Of a stretch of 48,806 nucleotides of DNA, positions 46,832 through 48,806 are shown one piece after another (position 1 is the first letter of the stretch; every line of letters starts with the position of its first letter). Location: IMG/VR virus record IMGVR_UViG_3300031539_000053, positions 1 to 48,806 of that record. One strand, written 5' to 3'. A model generated the notes under the pieces. It was not told the origin of the DNA. It searched no databases and saw only the letters and a program-made list of their open reading frames with translations. The DNA is from a virus. Position numbers and translations under genes: made by a program.

Positions 46832-47040
46832 CGTTTGCTCCACTTCACGAGCTTGGTCTTAAGCGTCGACGGGCCCCAGCTACCACCGTCGGTGGGCTGA
46901 ACGTCACATTCGGTGATCGATATCTCATCGTCTAGGTCGGTCGGCTCCTCAACCGAAGTCACGAGGTAGTGCAGACCATCGATCAGCACCCTACCTCCGG
47001 CCTTCGGGGTCGGACCCCGGGTCTGGACACATACCCGCAT
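46828..47040 (-). CDS. Small beta-rich protein, 70 aa
   Basis: The ATG at 47040 follows AAGGA at 7 bases. It begins MRVCVQTRGPTPKAGGRVLI and continues DGLHYLVTSVEEPTDLDDE, ending KLVKWSKR. It overlaps the end of dcd by 50 bases, which is long for this genome, but its own ribosome binding site and coupled stop support it. Unknown. Confidence 0.45.
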   Translation of the reverse strand: MRVCVQTRGPTPKAGGRVLIDGLHYLVTSVEEPTDLDDEISITECDVQPTDGGSWGPSTLKTKLVKWSKR

Positions 47041-47638
47041 CGCGCTGTCCTTCCTCGGACTGGATGAACTTTCCGACGGCGTCGAGTTCGTTCCGCCACA
47101 TCGCCGATGGTTGCGGCATCGGGTCGCGGGTGCGGTACTTCGCTGAGGCCTTGTCCTTGTAGGAGGTCATCGGCGGTCCACTTGCCTCGAACCAGATGAG
47201 CTGGGCAACACGGATGCCTGCGTAGACACGCAGCGGCTTGACGACCGTGATCTCCATCGTCCAGTGGTTGCAGAACCCGACGTCCCCCTTGCCGGCGGTG
47301 ACGTGAACAGACATGCCCAACCTGCCAAGGCTCGACTTTCCCTCCAAGAATGGCACGTGCTCGTGGCTCTCGGTGTACTCGAAGGTCGACGCGAGGTAGA
47401 GCTCGCCAGGTTGGAGCACCATCCCCACGCGCGGGATGTGATGAAGTTCGATGCCGCGCGCGACATTCACATCAAGCGGCTCAGTGTGCCTCCCACTGAA
47501 GTGCTCCTGGTAGGTCTTGATCCACGGACCGAGGTGAACGTCGTAGCTGTTGGTCCCTAGTGAAGACGGGTCGAACGGGTCGATAACGATCGCGCCGCGA
47601 GCTACAGCGGCGAGGATGTCGCGGTCAATTAGCAGCAT
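46991..47638 (-). CDS. dcd: dCTP deaminase
   Basis: A 215-residue enzyme producing dUTP from dCTP. Motifs are SSLGTNSYDVHLG (25-37), GKSSLGRLG (100-108) and TAGKGDVGFCNHWTMEI (114-130) with catalytic Glu129, then RVAQLIWFE. A bifunctional deaminase/dUTPase is possible. It supplies thymidine precursors for replication. It overlaps the polymerase end by 14 bases. Confidence 0.88.
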   Translation of the reverse strand: MLLIDRDILAAVARGAIVIDPFDPSSLGTNSYDVHLGPWIKTYQEHFSGRHTEPLDVNVARGIELHHIPRVGMVLQPGELYLASTFEYTESHEHVPFLEGKSSLGRLGMSVHVTAGKGDVGFCNHWTMEITVVKPLRVYAGIRVAQLIWFEASGPPMTSYKDKASAKYRTRDPMPQPSAMWRNELDAVGKFIQSEEGQRDAGMCPDPGSDPEGRR

Positions 47639-48806
47639 CAGCAGTCTCCTTCAGGTGCTCCGCTACCCAGCGGATCTCTGCGTCTCGAAGGGTCTCCCCT
47701 TTGTTCATCGATCGCAACGAGCCCCACCGTTCGCCTGCATCGACATCCACTACCAGGGGCACCCCCCAGCAGTCAAAGCCTTCCATGATCCGGACGCAGG
47801 CGTCGATGACCACGTCAGCATCTGCTCGTGCTACATCGAGCATGATGGAGTCGTGAACCGTGTTGATGATCTCAGCATCGACGCCTGACGCGTCGATCCA
47901 ATCGTGGATCTTAGGAATCGCGGCGATGGTGTACCAAGCTGCGCGCCCTTGGATCGGTGTGTTGATGCTGGAGTTCTCCGCGTTCATCTTCTTCCACTTG
48001 TCGTGACCGCCAGCCTCGTACAACGGGCGCGTGTGGGAGGCACCGTTGAACCACGGGACCTCGACGAAGCCATACCTGCGCACCTGGTAGAGCAACTGTT
48101 GGATGAGCTTCGCCAGCAGCTTGAAGTGGCCGAGGATGGCACGGCGAACAGCAGCCGCTTCATCGATCGTGCAGCCTAGCTGCTGAGCGAGCCCCGCATC
48201 GGTCTTGCCATAGAGCAGCCCGAAGTTCACAGACTTCGCGTAGGTACGGTGGTACTTGGTGACGTCCGCTGCGTGGATCCCCCACGCGACCTTGGCGATG
48301 AGCTCGGCGGTGCGATGGTGGTAGTCGACGCCATCTACGAAGATCTGAATCATCCCAAGATCGCCTGACATACCTGCGGCAACGCGAAGCTCGATCTGCG
48401 ACTGGTCCAACGAGATCATCACGCGCCCTGGCGCGACGATGAAGCCGTCACGGGCCATCCTGCCTTCAACTGTCTCTGGGCGCGGGATGTTCTGACCGTT
48501 CGGGTTCTCGCTGCTGACGCGTCCAGTCTCGGTACCGTCGAGGCGGAACGTCGGGTGGATGCGTCCGTCGGAGAGGATGTGTGGGATCATCCCTCGCGCA
48601 TAGGTCCCGTCCATCTTCTCAAGGCGTCGGTACTCTTGCATCTGATCAACGAAGGGGTGCATGCCTGCGAGGCGTTGGAGGGTGTCCTTGTTCGTCGACG
48701 GGTCGCCAGACTTCTCGGAGATGCCCTGCTTGGGTAGTCCGAGCTTGTTGAACAGGATGTTCGCGACCTGCTTGGGCGCGTTCGGGTTGAAGTCAGGACC
48801 GTAGGC
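47625..48806 (-). CDS. polA: Family A DNA polymerase, C-terminal 393 residues (5' end outside window)
   Basis: Only the polymerase domain is visible; the frame is open to the right edge. NPNAPKQVANILFNKLGLP and the later NPNGQNIP are classic pol I blocks. Motif A is DQSQIELR (usual DYSQIELR), motif B RTYAKSVNFGLLYG with the K and F conserved, and motif C VHDSIMLDV, where the usual HDE is HDS. The catalytic Asp residues are kept. A 3'-5' exonuclease domain cannot be judged. Confidence 0.92.
   Translation of the reverse strand, partial: AYGPDFNPNAPKQVANILFNKLGLPKQGISEKSGDPSTNKDTLQRLAGMHPFVDQMQEYRRLEKMDGTYARGMIPHILSDGRIHPTFRLDGTETGRVSSENPNGQNIPRPETVEGRMARDGFIVAPGRVMISLDQSQIELRVAAGMSGDLGMIQIFVDGVDYHHRTAELIAKVAWGIHAADVTKYHRTYAKSVNFGLLYGKTDAGLAQQLGCTIDEAAAVRRAILGHFKLLAKLIQQLLYQVRRYGFVEVPWFNGASHTRPLYEAGGHDKWKKMNAENSSINTPIQGRAAWYTIAAIPKIHDWIDASGVDAEIINTVHDSIMLDVARADADVVIDACVRIMEGFDCWGVPLVVDVDAGERWGSLRSMNKGETLRDAEIRWVAEHLKETADAAN

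Noticed and set aside
179-48737. Many plus-strand open frames, including long ones at 43729-45690 and 21391-22401
   Set aside because: All are antisense to well-identified minus-strand genes, have Arg/Ala/Pro-rich shadow composition and lack ribosome binding sites.
1-48806. CRISPR arrays, integrase, transposase or attachment sites
   Set aside because: No regularly spaced repeats and no recombinase motifs were seen.

Overview
The window is part of the genome of a high-GC (roughly two-thirds G+C by eye) tailed dsDNA phage with a contractile tail. It contains tail sheath, tail tube, tape-measure and baseplate genes, an N4-gp56-like capsid protein, a portal, a MuF-like protein and a large terminase subunit. 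Every gene I can support lies on the minus strand, so transcription runs from the right end to the left. Genes are tightly packed, many sharing ATGA, GTGA or TGATG stop/start overlaps, and no gap exceeds about 150 bases. Both ends cut through genes: a family A DNA polymerase on the right and a baseplate-hub-like gene on the left. An actinobacterial host is my best guess, from the base composition, the many start codons placed 6-8 bases behind a TAnnnT-like box (leaderless style) and an actinophage-type amidase. The sequence alone does not prove it.

Layout from right to left, in transcription order. 48.8-40.0 kb is replication, recombination and nucleotide metabolism: DNA polymerase I, dCTP deaminase, small zinc or helical proteins, a gp32-like ssDNA-binding protein, a tRNA-like element directly before a RecA/UvsX-like recombinase, and an SbcD/gp47 plus SbcC/gp46 nuclease pair. 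40.0-33.3 kb is a tightly coupled block that looks like a DNA-base modification module: radical SAM enzyme, GT4-type glycosyltransferase, unknown protein, P-loop kinase-like protein, DpdA-type transglycosylase, ParB-like protein, QueD, an inserted HNH endonuclease and QueE. FolE, the first enzyme of the same pathway, sits about 20 kb away at 13.9 kb among structural genes. No QueC (preQ0 synthase) is visible. 33.3-22.2 kb is accessory and packaging: a possible small terminase subunit, many small proteins, winged-helix and double-HTH regulators, the large terminase and an amidase endolysin. 22.2-12.4 kb is the head module: portal, three very basic proteins (two clear paralogues), a C39-like cysteine protease, a MuF-like protein, an acidic protein and small structural proteins. 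12.2-0 kb is scaffold with a nested start, capsid, neck, sheath, tube, frameshifted chaperones, tape measure and baseplate.

The most unusual feature is how genes start. Seven copies of a two-box element, GT(A/C)GGAA-N14/15-(G/A)ACAAGGC on the coding strand, occur in the window; six end exactly 7 or 8 bases before a start codon and one lies upstream of the ssDNA-binding protein gene. Eight other starts have TAnnnT exactly 6 or 7 bases upstream. I read these as two classes of mostly leaderless promoters, the first perhaps serving an alternative or phage-modified sigma factor. The second point of interest is the deazaguanine module, where the missing QueC and the extra radical SAM and glycosyltransferase genes leave the final DNA base open.
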